DNA from: an uncultured Acetatifactor sp.
GTDB taxonomy: Bacteria > Bacillota > Clostridia > Lachnospirales > Lachnospiraceae
Direction of reading: 5' to 3'
Length of the DNA: 64,000 bases
Assembly: GCA_934436435.1 (NCBI GenBank)
Contig: CAKSAN010000005.1
Span: 106,917-170,916, forward strand
Each line of letters begins with the position of its first letter. Within the stretch, counting starts at the first letter, position 1. The position numbers and the translations under genes were made by a program. Under the pieces are notes generated by a model, which saw only the letters and a list, made by a program, of their open reading frames with translations, ran no database searches and was not told the DNA's origin. Below, piece after piece: positions 1-7,584 of the stretch.

Positions 1-550
1 TTTTATGGCCTTGACGAATTACAAATTCTGTAGCAAGATAGGAGCAATTCTCATCATCAATTCTTAGTTTATGAAAATAGTCATATTTACAATAACTATC
101 AATTAGCACTACCGGTACATCCAGTGTTTTTAATTCACTAAAAAACTGATTCTGATAAGTACCAATAATAATGACTCCAGCCAAATTTCGTTCCTGAATC
201 AGCTGAAGATAATCTTCTGTTACATCCGTAGCAGAAATAATTACATGGTATCCTCTCTGTCTTGCAGCATACTCTATACTACCCAGTAATTCACTGTAAA
301 AAATATTATGAAACATCAGTTTACTGCCAGGCTCTGTCTGTGGCACAACCACTCCCAACAATTTCGTGTCTTTCACAGTCAGTCCCCGTGCATTCAAATC
401 CGGCACGAATCCAAGCTCGTCAATTACTGTCAGAATCTTTTGCTTTGTTTCTTCGGATACTTTTTTCTTTCCGTTTAATACATAAGATACCGTCGCTACA
501 GACACATTTGATGCTGCTGCAACATCCCTGATGGTCACTCTGTTTTTCAT
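1..550 (-). CDS. LacI-family transcriptional repressor, C-terminus cut by window edge
   Basis: About 183 codons are visible, starting at an ATG at 550 behind AGAGAAAG; an in-frame ATG at 565 is a weaker alternative. Residues 1-25 form the LacI helix-turn-helix, with VTIRDVAAASNVSVATVSYV and then the hinge-type segment NARGLTVKDTKLLGVVVP. The remainder begins the periplasmic-binding-protein fold (VII.SATD, AGVIIIGT, VPVVLID) that binds a sugar-like ligand in this family. The ligand-specificity half lies outside the window, so the regulated pathway cannot be named. A perfect palindrome 35 bases upstream of the start suggests autoregulation. The reading frame is intact to base 1. Confidence 0.95.
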   Translation of the reverse strand, partial: MKNRVTIRDVAAASNVSVATVSYVLNGKKKVSEETKQKILTVIDELGFVPDLNARGLTVKDTKLLGVVVPQTEPGSKLMFHNIFYSELLGSIEYAARQRGYHVIISATDVTEDYLQLIQERNLAGVIIIGTYQNQFFSELKTLDVPVVLIDSYCKYDYFHKLRIDDENCSYLATEFVIRQGHK

Positions 551-584
551 ACTTTCTCTTTTCATACATTTCATTATGCGTTTT

Positions 585-598
585 GTTAACCGGTTAAC
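585..598. promoter_or_regulatory. Palindromic LacI-type operator
   Basis: GTTAACCGGTTAAC is a perfect 14-bp palindrome with a central CG, the layout typical of LacI-family operators. It lies just upstream of the LacI-family gene starting at 550, so autorepression is the simplest reading. Confidence 0.7.
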
Positions 599-842
599 TA
601 AATTATATTCTATTATCCACTAATGTCAATTATTTTTCCTAAAAATATATTTTTTTGGATAAAATAGACAAACATTATATTTTTATTTTATAGATATTTC
701 ACGATGTTTCTACTTTAGTGTGATTCATAATACCTTTTTCATCATCTTCTCTCTTATTTACTTAATGATATTTTTTATCATCAAGGCGTTATCTTGATTT
801 TTTACGGTATTTCTGCTATTCTAAATATTAATCTATTATTTT

Positions 843-894
843 GTATCGTACTTATGTATCCGTATATTTGAGAGTGAACATTACAGTACGATAT
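843..894. promoter_or_regulatory. Inverted repeat in AT-rich intergenic region before the DtxR-type gene
   Basis: The non-coding stretch 551-923 is very AT-rich. Besides the LacI palindrome, the only clear structure is a spaced inverted repeat: TATCGTACT at 844-852 and AGTACGATA at 885-893, with 32 bases between the arms. It could be an operator for the metalloregulator downstream or the foot of an mRNA leader hairpin. I see no classical riboswitch. A GGGAAGGG purine run 16 bases before the ATG at 924 may be a distant ribosome binding site. Confidence 0.4.
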
Positions 895-923
895 ACCATG
901 TTTGGGAAGGGTATGGTTACTAC

Positions 924-1289
924 ATGAAAATACAGGAATCCGCTGAGAATTATCTGGAAACGATCTTAGTACTGAAGAAAAAGAACGGTGTTGTCCGTTC
1001 CATTGATATTGCCAACGATCTGGGCGTGTCCAAGCCCAGCGTCAGCGTAGCCATGAAGAATCTCCGCAACGGAGAATATATTGAGATGGATAAGGACGGC
1101 TACATCACCTTATTGGATAAGGGACTGGAAATTGCGGAAAAAATTTACGAGCGTCACACTTTCCTCACCGACTGGCTGACCTCCATCGGTGTGAACCCGG
1201 CTGTGGCCGCCGAGGATGCCTGCCGGATCGAGCATGTGATCAGCGCAGAGACTTTCTCCGCCATGAAAAAGACTCTTAAGACAAAATAA
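924..1289 (+). CDS. DtxR/MntR-family metal-dependent regulator (short form)
   Basis: The 121-residue protein has the N-terminal winged helix of the DtxR/IdeR/MntR family: ESAENYLETI at the start, then IDIANDLGVSKPSVSVAMK as the recognition helix-turn-helix. A dimerisation helix region follows (RHTFLTDWLTSIGVNPAVAAEDACRIEHVIS), with the E-D-A-C-R-IEH segment that carries metal ligands in this family. There is no C-terminal SH3/FeoA domain, so it resembles the MntR-sized or shorter forms. Regulators of this family repress metal uptake genes when loaded with Mn or Fe. No metal transporter lies next to it here; a terminator follows directly, so it is monocistronic. Confidence 0.9.
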   Translation: MKIQESAENYLETILVLKKKNGVVRSIDIANDLGVSKPSVSVAMKNLRNGEYIEMDKDGYITLLDKGLEIAEKIYERHTFLTDWLTSIGVNPAVAAEDACRIEHVISAETFSAMKKTLKTK

Positions 1290-1313
1290 TTTAAGATGGT
1301 ATGAGAAAATAAG

Positions 1314-1353
1314 ACTCCCGGAGTGACTTTGATATCACTCCGGGAGTTTTTTT
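1314..1353 (+). terminator. Rho-independent terminator after the DtxR-type gene
   Basis: A 13-bp perfect stem, ACTCCCGGAGTGA (1314-1326) with TCACTCCGGGAGT (1335-1347), has an 8-base loop and is followed by six T residues. It ends the plus-strand transcript and sits between convergent genes. Confidence 0.93.
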
Positions 1354-1391
1354 CACTCGCAGCCGCTTGTTTTTCCCTGAGGCTCATTACA

Positions 1392-2744
1392 TTATATCTT
1401 AATAGATACCCATTTTCCCTGCCGGAAGCGGATCGAGGCAAACAGGAACCGGGATACCTGATCTGCCAGAACGCCCATCCAGATACCGGTCATACCCAGT
1501 CCCAGGGTAAATCCGAAGAGATAGGAAGCTGCCGTACGGATCAGGGTCACGCTGATCGTGGAAGCCACCGCCGTATAGGCCGTATCCCCTGCGCCCCGCA
1601 AGCAGCCCATATAAATGACCTGGGACACCTGAAACAGCACAATGATGCAGATGCAGTGGATGATATTCACACCGTAGGCCACGATGTTTTCCTCCCGGAA
1701 GAACATCCGGTAAATGGTCTCTCCTCCAAAGAAATAAACCACGGCCAGCGCCACGGAAATTCCAAGACCGATGCGACGGCAAATGGCACCGTAGCTTTTC
1801 GCTTTGTCCGGCGCGCCCTCTCCCAGACTCCTGCCGATGAGCGCTACCGCCGCCACCTGCATACCATCGCCAAAGGAAAAGGTAAGACCAAGGATATTCA
1901 TGCCGACCTGATGTGCCGCCATGGCTTCTGTGCCCATTTTGGCTGCCATCATGGCCGTAGACATAAAGCCCACACGCATCAGTACCTGCTCAATGAAAAC
2001 AGAATAACTGACCTTGATAATCTCCATGAGGGGTTCCAGCCGCAAGCGGATATGATGCTCGATCATATAGGGAATGCTGATAAAACCCTCCTTGGGGCAG
2101 ATAGATGCTATGCTCATGACGCATGCCACCACCGTACCGAAGACCGTGGCAATGGCCGCTCCGGTAATTCCCAGTGCCGGGAACCCGAAATGTCCGTTTA
2201 TCAGCAGATAGTTACCTCCGATATTCACCAGATTGGAGATCAGGTTCGTCCGCAGGGCGATCATGGTATTTCCCGCGCCGCGCTGTGCAGCGTTGATGCC
2301 CATGGACAATACGTTGAAGATCATGCCGCCCATGATGATCCGGTAATACCTCGCCGCCATGGCGTGGGTATCTTCATTGGAGCCGCAGAACTCGATGATC
2401 GGATCCGCAAATCCCACGGTCAGGGCGCTGATGAGGATTGCCGCCACAATGCAGAACACGATGGTCATAACCAGAATCTCATTGGCCGCCTGCTGCCGCT
2501 TTTCCCCGAAACGTCTCGCCACCAGAGCAGAGATCGCCACATTGGCAGCAATGAACAGTGCCAGTCCCAAGAATTTCGGCTGCGTGGTCAGACCCACCGC
2601 CGCCACCGCGTTTGCCCCCAGTGAGCTCACCATAAAGGTATCCACCATACCCGCCAGTGCGATAAAAAAGGATTCACAGACCGCCGGCCACGCCAGCCGG
2701 ACCGCCTCCCTGGTCAGGGAACCCTGTGTATTTTCCTTACTCAT
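1392..2744 (-). CDS. MATE-family multidrug/metabolite efflux transporter
   Basis: The 450-residue inner-membrane protein has about twelve hydrophobic segments arranged as two similar halves. The first half starts LAWPAVCESFFIALAGMVDTFMVSSLGANAVAAVGL, the standard MATE opening (P...E......VD..MV..LG..A.AAVG). The second half repeats the pattern near VSYSVFIEQVLMRVGFMSTAMMAAKMGTEAMAAHQVG. Members export cationic compounds or metabolites using an H+ or Na+ gradient. Length matches the family. The start at 2744 has an AGAAAGG ribosome binding site. The gene is alone on this strand between a convergent regulator and a divergent tspO. The substrate cannot be told from sequence. Confidence 0.95.
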   Translation of the reverse strand: MSKENTQGSLTREAVRLAWPAVCESFFIALAGMVDTFMVSSLGANAVAAVGLTTQPKFLGLALFIAANVAISALVARRFGEKRQQAANEILVMTIVFCIVAAILISALTVGFADPIIEFCGSNEDTHAMAARYYRIIMGGMIFNVLSMGINAAQRGAGNTMIALRTNLISNLVNIGGNYLLINGHFGFPALGITGAAIATVFGTVVACVMSIASICPKEGFISIPYMIEHHIRLRLEPLMEIIKVSYSVFIEQVLMRVGFMSTAMMAAKMGTEAMAAHQVGMNILGLTFSFGDGMQVAAVALIGRSLGEGAPDKAKSYGAICRRIGLGISVALAVVYFFGGETIYRMFFREENIVAYGVNIIHCICIIVLFQVSQVIYMGCLRGAGDTAYTAVASTISVTLIRTAASYLFGFTLGLGMTGIWMGVLADQVSRFLFASIRFRQGKWVSIKI

Positions 2745-2930
2745 ATCTTATTACCTTTCTGTCTTGTAAATTTTGTCTGTATTTTTTGTAAGTTCCATCT
2801 GTATTATAGCATAGCTGCTTACAGCAATTGCAAGAGTCACTTTTTATGGCTGCACAGAGCATAATGGAGTGAATTTATGCATAGACTGTGTATGGACCAT
2901 ATGATGTCATATTTTTCACAGGAGGCCACC

Positions 2931-3404
2931 ATGAACCTAAAAAATATCCACTGGAAAAATCTCATTACCGCCGTTGCCATTCCACTTGCCGTGGGCGGAC
3001 TCTCCGCCTGGGTCACAAGAAAAGGCATGAAGGCTTTCGAAGCCGTGGCACAGCCACCCCTGACGCCACCCATGTGGGTCTTTCCGGTGGTCTGGAGCAT
3101 CCTGTTTATCCTCATGGGCATCGCTTCCTATCTTGTCGTCATGCAAAAGGGCGAGGACACGAAAGCCCTCACCCTGTATGCCGTACAGCTTATCTTCAAT
3201 TTTTTCTGGTCCGTCTGGTTCTTCAACCTGGGATGGTATCTTTTCGCCTTTTTATGGCTTGTTGTCCTGTGGATACTGATCCTTGCCACCATGCGGGCCT
3301 TCGCGAAGATCTCCAAACCCGCTGCATGGCTGATGCTGCCCTATTTGCTGTGGGTTACGTTCGCAGGGTATCTGAACCTTGGGGTGTGGTGGCTGAACCG
3401 GTGA
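2931..3404 (+). CDS. tspO: TspO/MBR-family tryptophan-rich membrane protein
   Basis: This 157-residue five-helix membrane protein matches the TspO/translocator-protein family: the early motif PPLTPPMWVFPVVWSILFIL corresponds to the conserved P..P.WvFp.VWt.Ly, and NFFWSVWFF and LNLGVWWLNR match the third-helix and C-terminal motifs. TspO proteins bind porphyrins and are linked to stress responses; the ligand here is unknown. I chose the ATG at 2931 because AGGAGG lies at 2920-2925 with ideal spacing; the longer frame from 2877 adds an 18-residue tail with no ribosome binding site. Confidence 0.93.
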   Translation: MNLKNIHWKNLITAVAIPLAVGGLSAWVTRKGMKAFEAVAQPPLTPPMWVFPVVWSILFILMGIASYLVVMQKGEDTKALTLYAVQLIFNFFWSVWFFNLGWYLFAFLWLVVLWILILATMRAFAKISKPAAWLMLPYLLWVTFAGYLNLGVWWLNR

Positions 3405-3416
3405 CAGAGGGGCCGC

Positions 3417-4310
3417 TTACTGCACTTCGATCACATAATCGTAGCTGTAGGTATGGACATACAATTTGTCATCCTTCTCTGCCATGAGGTCCGGCATTTT
3501 TTTCAGGAGCAGGCGGCCGATCACTTCTCCAGTGTTTTTATCCAGCTGGTAGAGGTAATCGTCCTCTGCGGTAAAGCCATAACCACAGAAGATCACATCT
3601 CCTTCTACGAGGAAGTTCATGCTGTTATAGGTCTGGTCAGCGCTCCGCCACAGCAGCTTCTCATTTTCCAAATCATAGGCGAACATAAAACAGGTGTCCG
3701 GCTGGGCATAGCCGTTCATCACCGATGCCCCGTAAAAGATCCCGTTCTCAAGCCGGGCATTATTGCCGTTGACGTACCATTTGTCTGTGGGATATTCCAG
3801 TACATACAGGCAGTTCTCGCCGTCAAAAATACTGAGTTTCCCGTCATTCCACTGGTAAGTGTAGTTCTCATCATAGAAGCAGTCCCAGTTTTCACCGATC
3901 ATGGGGAGATCAATGTCTTCGGATGCGTTGTACCATTCATACGCCATGGTAACATTGTTGTTCGTCTCGGACAGAATCTTCAGGGAGTAGGGCTGTGCAG
4001 GTGTCCCCTCCGGGTGAAATTCCGTAATCCCGGTGAAATCTATGGTGACTTCTTTGGGAGCAACAGCAACCTCCTGGGACGAAGCTTCCGTGGAAACGCT
4101 GAATGTTTCTGATGTATCTATCGTGGCAGCCTCTGTGGAAGGAGCCGTAGTCCCCGTGGCGTTCTCCGCATCTCCGACCGCAGCCTCTGCGCCTGCGGCA
4201 GACTGGCTCTCCGGCGCCGCATTCTCTGTCACGACGGTCTCTCCTGCGCCGCAGCCGGTCAACAGACAGGCGGTCAGCGCCAATGCTGTTAATTTATATT
4301 GTTTTTTCAT
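3417..4310 (-). CDS. Secreted lipoprotein with propeller-like C-terminus, function unknown
   Basis: The 297-residue protein begins with a lipoprotein signal peptide and lipobox: MKKQYKLTALALTACLLTGC, Cys20 being the likely lipidated residue. A low-complexity S/A/T/E-rich linker runs to about residue 90. The remainder has repeated short beta motifs (NWDCFYDENYTYQWNDGKLS, LYQLDKNTGEVIGRLLL) resembling PQQ-like propeller blades, including the DKNTGEV turn. It follows the M56/RCC1 gene by 36 bases in the same direction with its own AAGGAG site, so it is probably co-transcribed and surface-exposed. It could be the envelope partner of that protease. I do not recognise a named family. Confidence 0.7.
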   Translation of the reverse strand: MKKQYKLTALALTACLLTGCGAGETVVTENAAPESQSAAGAEAAVGDAENATGTTAPSTEAATIDTSETFSVSTEASSQEVAVAPKEVTIDFTGITEFHPEGTPAQPYSLKILSETNNNVTMAYEWYNASEDIDLPMIGENWDCFYDENYTYQWNDGKLSIFDGENCLYVLEYPTDKWYVNGNNARLENGIFYGASVMNGYAQPDTCFMFAYDLENEKLLWRSADQTYNSMNFLVEGDVIFCGYGFTAEDDYLYQLDKNTGEVIGRLLLKKMPDLMAEKDDKLYVHTYSYDYVIEVQ

Positions 4311-4346
4311 AAATACTCTCCTTCTGACATTTCTCCCCTCAGTTCC

Positions 4347-7064
4347 TCAATATCCCATCAATAATACGCCCTTCCGCTCCTGTTGTCCATCAGAAGCTTC
4401 TGCCGTCAGCTGCTCCTCGGTGATGACTGTGACTTTACCCTGAGATACCGTGAACCAGTAGGTGATTCCCTGCGCGGTATCCACATACTTCCAGTTCTCC
4501 CATGGGTTATCCCCCGCGGGGGTAACCAGCGTCAGTGTGCCGCCTGCATCGGCAACGATCTGCTGTACTTCCTCCAAGGTAGTCTCATCGACAGTAAATC
4601 TTTCGTCCCGGCTGCTGCCGGTCTGGATCACGATCCCCTTCAGCCCGCCATCGTCCGCAAAATAGCAGCGGTACCGGCTGTCTTCAATATAAATTCCATC
4701 GTCTTCTCCGCCGACGAAGAATTGCAGTCCCGCATACGTGCACAGTGACCGGACATCCTCTCTGGACATTCCCCAGGTGAATTCCGCCAGGATCTCTCTG
4801 TTATACTCCGTAGAATAGACGACCGCCCGCACCGGCACAAAGCCGAACGATGCACGGTGAGAACCCGCCTGCGCCAGATCCCCGTCCACAACCGTCGTCA
4901 CGGAATCTTTGCCAAGGTTCTCCCCGGCTGCCAGCAGTGTTCCGTCCTGCAGCAGCGCAAAATTATCAAAACTGTAGGAATGCACTGCCCAGCTTAAGTT
5001 CTCCAGTTCCGTATCCATTCCATCATCGTTTTGCCGGATTGCCTCCAGCCATACCATACTGACATTTTCCAGCACTTTCTCCGGTGCCCAGACGAAATCA
5101 TGAACATTCTCACTCTTCGCGACACCACACTGTCCGAAGATGTTCAGCCCCCACATGTATAAGTCGCCGGTCTCCGTGATTGCCGCACCGTTCCAGGTAC
5201 TGATATCTACATACACACAATGATCCAATACCTTGTGGGGTTCCAGATACATCATTTTCACCGGATTGCCCGTATTCTCCTCTACTGTCCAGTAGGCATC
5301 GTAATCGCTACCGTAGGTACTGGTGGTCGTCCGCATCTGTCCCCACCAGTAGACACTTCCGTCCTCCTGTAATGCAACGATTGCTTCCCGGCCGGCTCTG
5401 GCATATCTCACATTCTCCATCAATAACACCGGGGTGCACACACGGTCATTATCGTCATCGCTGTACACCTGTTTCACGGAATCTTTCCCTAACAGAAGCC
5501 CTGCCATATTCAGCCCCATGCCGTAAAGTTTTCCATCCTCCGTCAGATAGATGCAGAAATTGTTATTCAGATTGGCATCCACTAAGACCACATGATCCGC
5601 GATCCGGACCGCATCAAACTTTCCCATGTCCAGATCCGTCTCGTAGCTGCCGTTTCCAAGCTGTCCGTTCTGATTGTAGCCGCTGCCCCATAGAACACCG
5701 TCCGCGTCAATATAATAATGATTCCATGCCGTGGCACGGTCTGTGATATAGTGCTCCTCGATCCGAAGCGGACTGCTCACCTGCAGATCCTCCGCCCGGC
5801 GGATATAGAATGCCGGCAGATCCTGTCCGTCTGCCTCTGTCTGAGTATCTCCGGCATTCCCATTTTCTGCGGTCTCACCCTCCGCAGTTTCCCCGGAAAT
5901 TGCACCATTTTGTTCCGAATCCTGTGCTGTCCCAGCCCTCTGCTGTGTGAGTAACACCAGCGCTACAATGACACACAGCTCCACCGCCAGCGCCGCAAGC
6001 TTCCCCGCGGTCTTACGGCATTTTAAAATATGCCGGATCCTGCCCCGGATGTCACCTTCATCAAAGCACACCGGTGCCGCAAATATCCTGCGTGCGGTCG
6101 TATCGGTTGCCATGGATAACAGTACGGCGGCATATTCCTGCCGGCCCTCCAACTCCAGATGTTCCGTCACTGCCTCATCACAGGCTTTTTCCATATCACA
6201 GCACAGCAGATAATATGCCAGCCAGACCACCGGATTCATCCAATGCACGATGCTGATCAGATAGGCCAGTATTTTCCACAGATAGTCCCGGTGGCGCAGG
6301 TGGATCCGCTCATGCTGTAAAACACAGTCATAGAATTCCGGCTTCATCTCCACCGGCAGATAGACCTGCGGCCGCAGGATCCCGAATACCATCGGTGTAC
6401 GGATGCCGTCCACGTAACAGACTCCCTCCTCCCCGGGAAGGCATTCTGCCAGACGACGCTTCATTCTTACATAAGAGAAAATAAAATACGTGAGAAAACA
6501 GGGGATTCCTGCCAGCCACAGGTATCTGACTGCAAATATCACCCGTGTAAAGGCAGACGCTGCCAAAAACGTGGCTGTTGCTCCGGTGGACTGTGCGTCT
6601 GTCACAGGGAACGCATCCGATCCTGTTTTAGGATTCGCACTCTGGCCTGTCGTTGCATCTGTCCCGGTTGTCTGCTCCGACAAGGTACTCTGTTCTGTCC
6701 CGGTCGCCTGCCCCGTCATAGCCTCCTGTTCCGGCAAAGTGCTCTGTCCCAGTGTAACATTTTGCTCCGGCACAGCACTTTGCCCCAACACGATACCCGT
6801 CCCAAGTCCCGTTACCACCGTCGGACCGTCCGCACTCACAGCAACCACCATCGACTCCAGCTGTGCCCGCCAGAATCCGTGCTCATTCTGGATCTTCCAT
6901 GGAAATATGAGATAGAAAAAAACGATCCCCCACAGCAGCACACAATACCGGTAGGAGATCCGCAATCCCCGGAATACCATCCGCAGAAGCAGCACGATTC
7001 CTATGATGATGCTTCCCTGAATGCTCATTCTGATCAGTATCTGCATCATTGCCATCCCTGTCAT
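4347..7064 (-). CDS. M56 (BlaR1/MecR1-like) membrane metallopeptidase fused to an RCC1-like propeller
   Basis: The 905-residue protein starts with two membrane helices (about 8-55), then a Gln/Ser/Thr-rich linker (95-145) with repeated GQS..PEQ units. A third helix near 170-197 precedes the M56 peptidase core with zinc motif HERIH at 251-255 and downstream acidic ligand region DMEKACDEAV. A fourth helix lies near 355-372. The extracellular part is not a penicillin-binding domain: residues about 450-740 carry RCC1-type blades (DGVLWGSGYNQNGQLGNG, GSVYWWGQ, GDLYMWGLNIFGQCG). By analogy with BlaR1, ligand binding outside would activate cytoplasmic proteolysis of the BlaI-type repressor. Its ATG overlaps the stop of the blaI-like gene by four bases (ATGA), which supports translational coupling. 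Confidence 0.88.
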   Translation of the reverse strand: MTGMAMMQILIRMSIQGSIIIGIVLLLRMVFRGLRISYRYCVLLWGIVFFYLIFPWKIQNEHGFWRAQLESMVVAVSADGPTVVTGLGTGIVLGQSAVPEQNVTLGQSTLPEQEAMTGQATGTEQSTLSEQTTGTDATTGQSANPKTGSDAFPVTDAQSTGATATFLAASAFTRVIFAVRYLWLAGIPCFLTYFIFSYVRMKRRLAECLPGEEGVCYVDGIRTPMVFGILRPQVYLPVEMKPEFYDCVLQHERIHLRHRDYLWKILAYLISIVHWMNPVVWLAYYLLCCDMEKACDEAVTEHLELEGRQEYAAVLLSMATDTTARRIFAAPVCFDEGDIRGRIRHILKCRKTAGKLAALAVELCVIVALVLLTQQRAGTAQDSEQNGAISGETAEGETAENGNAGDTQTEADGQDLPAFYIRRAEDLQVSSPLRIEEHYITDRATAWNHYYIDADGVLWGSGYNQNGQLGNGSYETDLDMGKFDAVRIADHVVLVDANLNNNFCIYLTEDGKLYGMGLNMAGLLLGKDSVKQVYSDDDNDRVCTPVLLMENVRYARAGREAIVALQEDGSVYWWGQMRTTTSTYGSDYDAYWTVEENTGNPVKMMYLEPHKVLDHCVYVDISTWNGAAITETGDLYMWGLNIFGQCGVAKSENVHDFVWAPEKVLENVSMVWLEAIRQNDDGMDTELENLSWAVHSYSFDNFALLQDGTLLAAGENLGKDSVTTVVDGDLAQAGSHRASFGFVPVRAVVYSTEYNREILAEFTWGMSREDVRSLCTYAGLQFFVGGEDDGIYIEDSRYRCYFADDGGLKGIVIQTGSSRDERFTVDETTLEEVQQIVADAGGTLTLVTPAGDNPWENWKYVDTAQGITYWFTVSQGKVTVITEEQLTAEASDGQQERKGVLLMGY

Positions 7065-7429
7065 TCCTTTTCTCCCCCGTTATTTTCTATGATCTTCTTC
7101 AGCTCCCCGATCTCTTTCTCAGACAACTTTTTCCGGGAGGTAAATGCCGCTACAAAAGCCGGCAGGGATCCCGCAAAAGACTCTTCGATGATCTCCTCAC
7201 TCTGTCTCGCCTGAAACATCTGCTTCGACAGTAACGAAGTTACGGTTCCGTTCTCACTGGTAAAGATTCCCTTCTGGCAAAGACGCCTCAGGACCGTATA
7301 GGTCGTGGATTTCTTCCAGTTCAGCTCCTGCTCGCACAGTTTCACCAGTTCCCCGGAGGAGACCGGTTCATGCTCCCAGATGATCTCGGCAAAGCGCATC
7401 TCAATGGCACCCATGGTATATTCCGACAT
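7061..7429 (-). CDS. BlaI/MecI/CopY-family transcriptional repressor
   Basis: The 122-residue winged-helix protein shows the family signature: EMRFAEIIWEHEPVSSGELV, then the recognition helix WKKSTTYTVLRRLCQKG and the wing IFTSENGTVTSLLSKQ. The C-terminal helices for dimerisation end in KKIIENNGGEKE. BlaI-type repressors dissociate after cleavage by their M56 partner. It is translationally coupled to the M56/RCC1 gene downstream. The promoter upstream carries two TACA-N3-TGTA sites, one between -35 and -10, so autorepression is very likely. It is the only blaI-like gene near three M56 genes. Confidence 0.93.
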   Translation of the reverse strand: MSEYTMGAIEMRFAEIIWEHEPVSSGELVKLCEQELNWKKSTTYTVLRRLCQKGIFTSENGTVTSLLSKQMFQARQSEEIIEESFAGSLPAFVAAFTSRKKLSEKEIGELKKIIENNGGEKE

Positions 7430-7483
7430 TGTAATCCCTCACTTTCTGCCCTCTGCGGCATCCGTTAAGTCTTCTTATGCAAA

Positions 7484-7538
7484 ATGGTTTACAAGTTGTA
7501 ACGCTTTTATGTTACATCCTGTAAACCATTTCTGTCAA
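7484..7538 (-). promoter_or_regulatory. Promoter with duplicated BlaI-type operator
   Basis: On the minus strand, TTGACA (7533-7538) and TAACAT (7509-7514) are 18 bases apart. Two TACA-N3-TGTA sites lie at 7490-7500 and 7513-7523, centred 23 bases (about two helical turns) apart. They sit inside a larger inverted repeat with arms 7484-7503 and 7511-7530. One site fills the spacer, the other covers the likely start point, an arrangement expected for repression by the BlaI-like protein. Confidence 0.8.
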
Positions 7539-7584
7539 CGTTTATTTTGCAATGCCTCCCGGCATAGCGAATTCATGCTTCACA

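Noticed and set aside
1323-2624. 433-codon open frame on the plus strand opposite the MATE gene
   Set aside because: It is an antisense shadow: His/Arg-rich composition, no ribosome binding site, and the minus strand encodes a textbook MATE protein.
4347-7429. Beta-lactam resistance sensor pair (blaR1-blaI)
   Set aside because: The peptidase and repressor fit, but the sensor domain has no SxxK/SxN/KTG penicillin-binding motifs, and no beta-lactamase gene is nearby.
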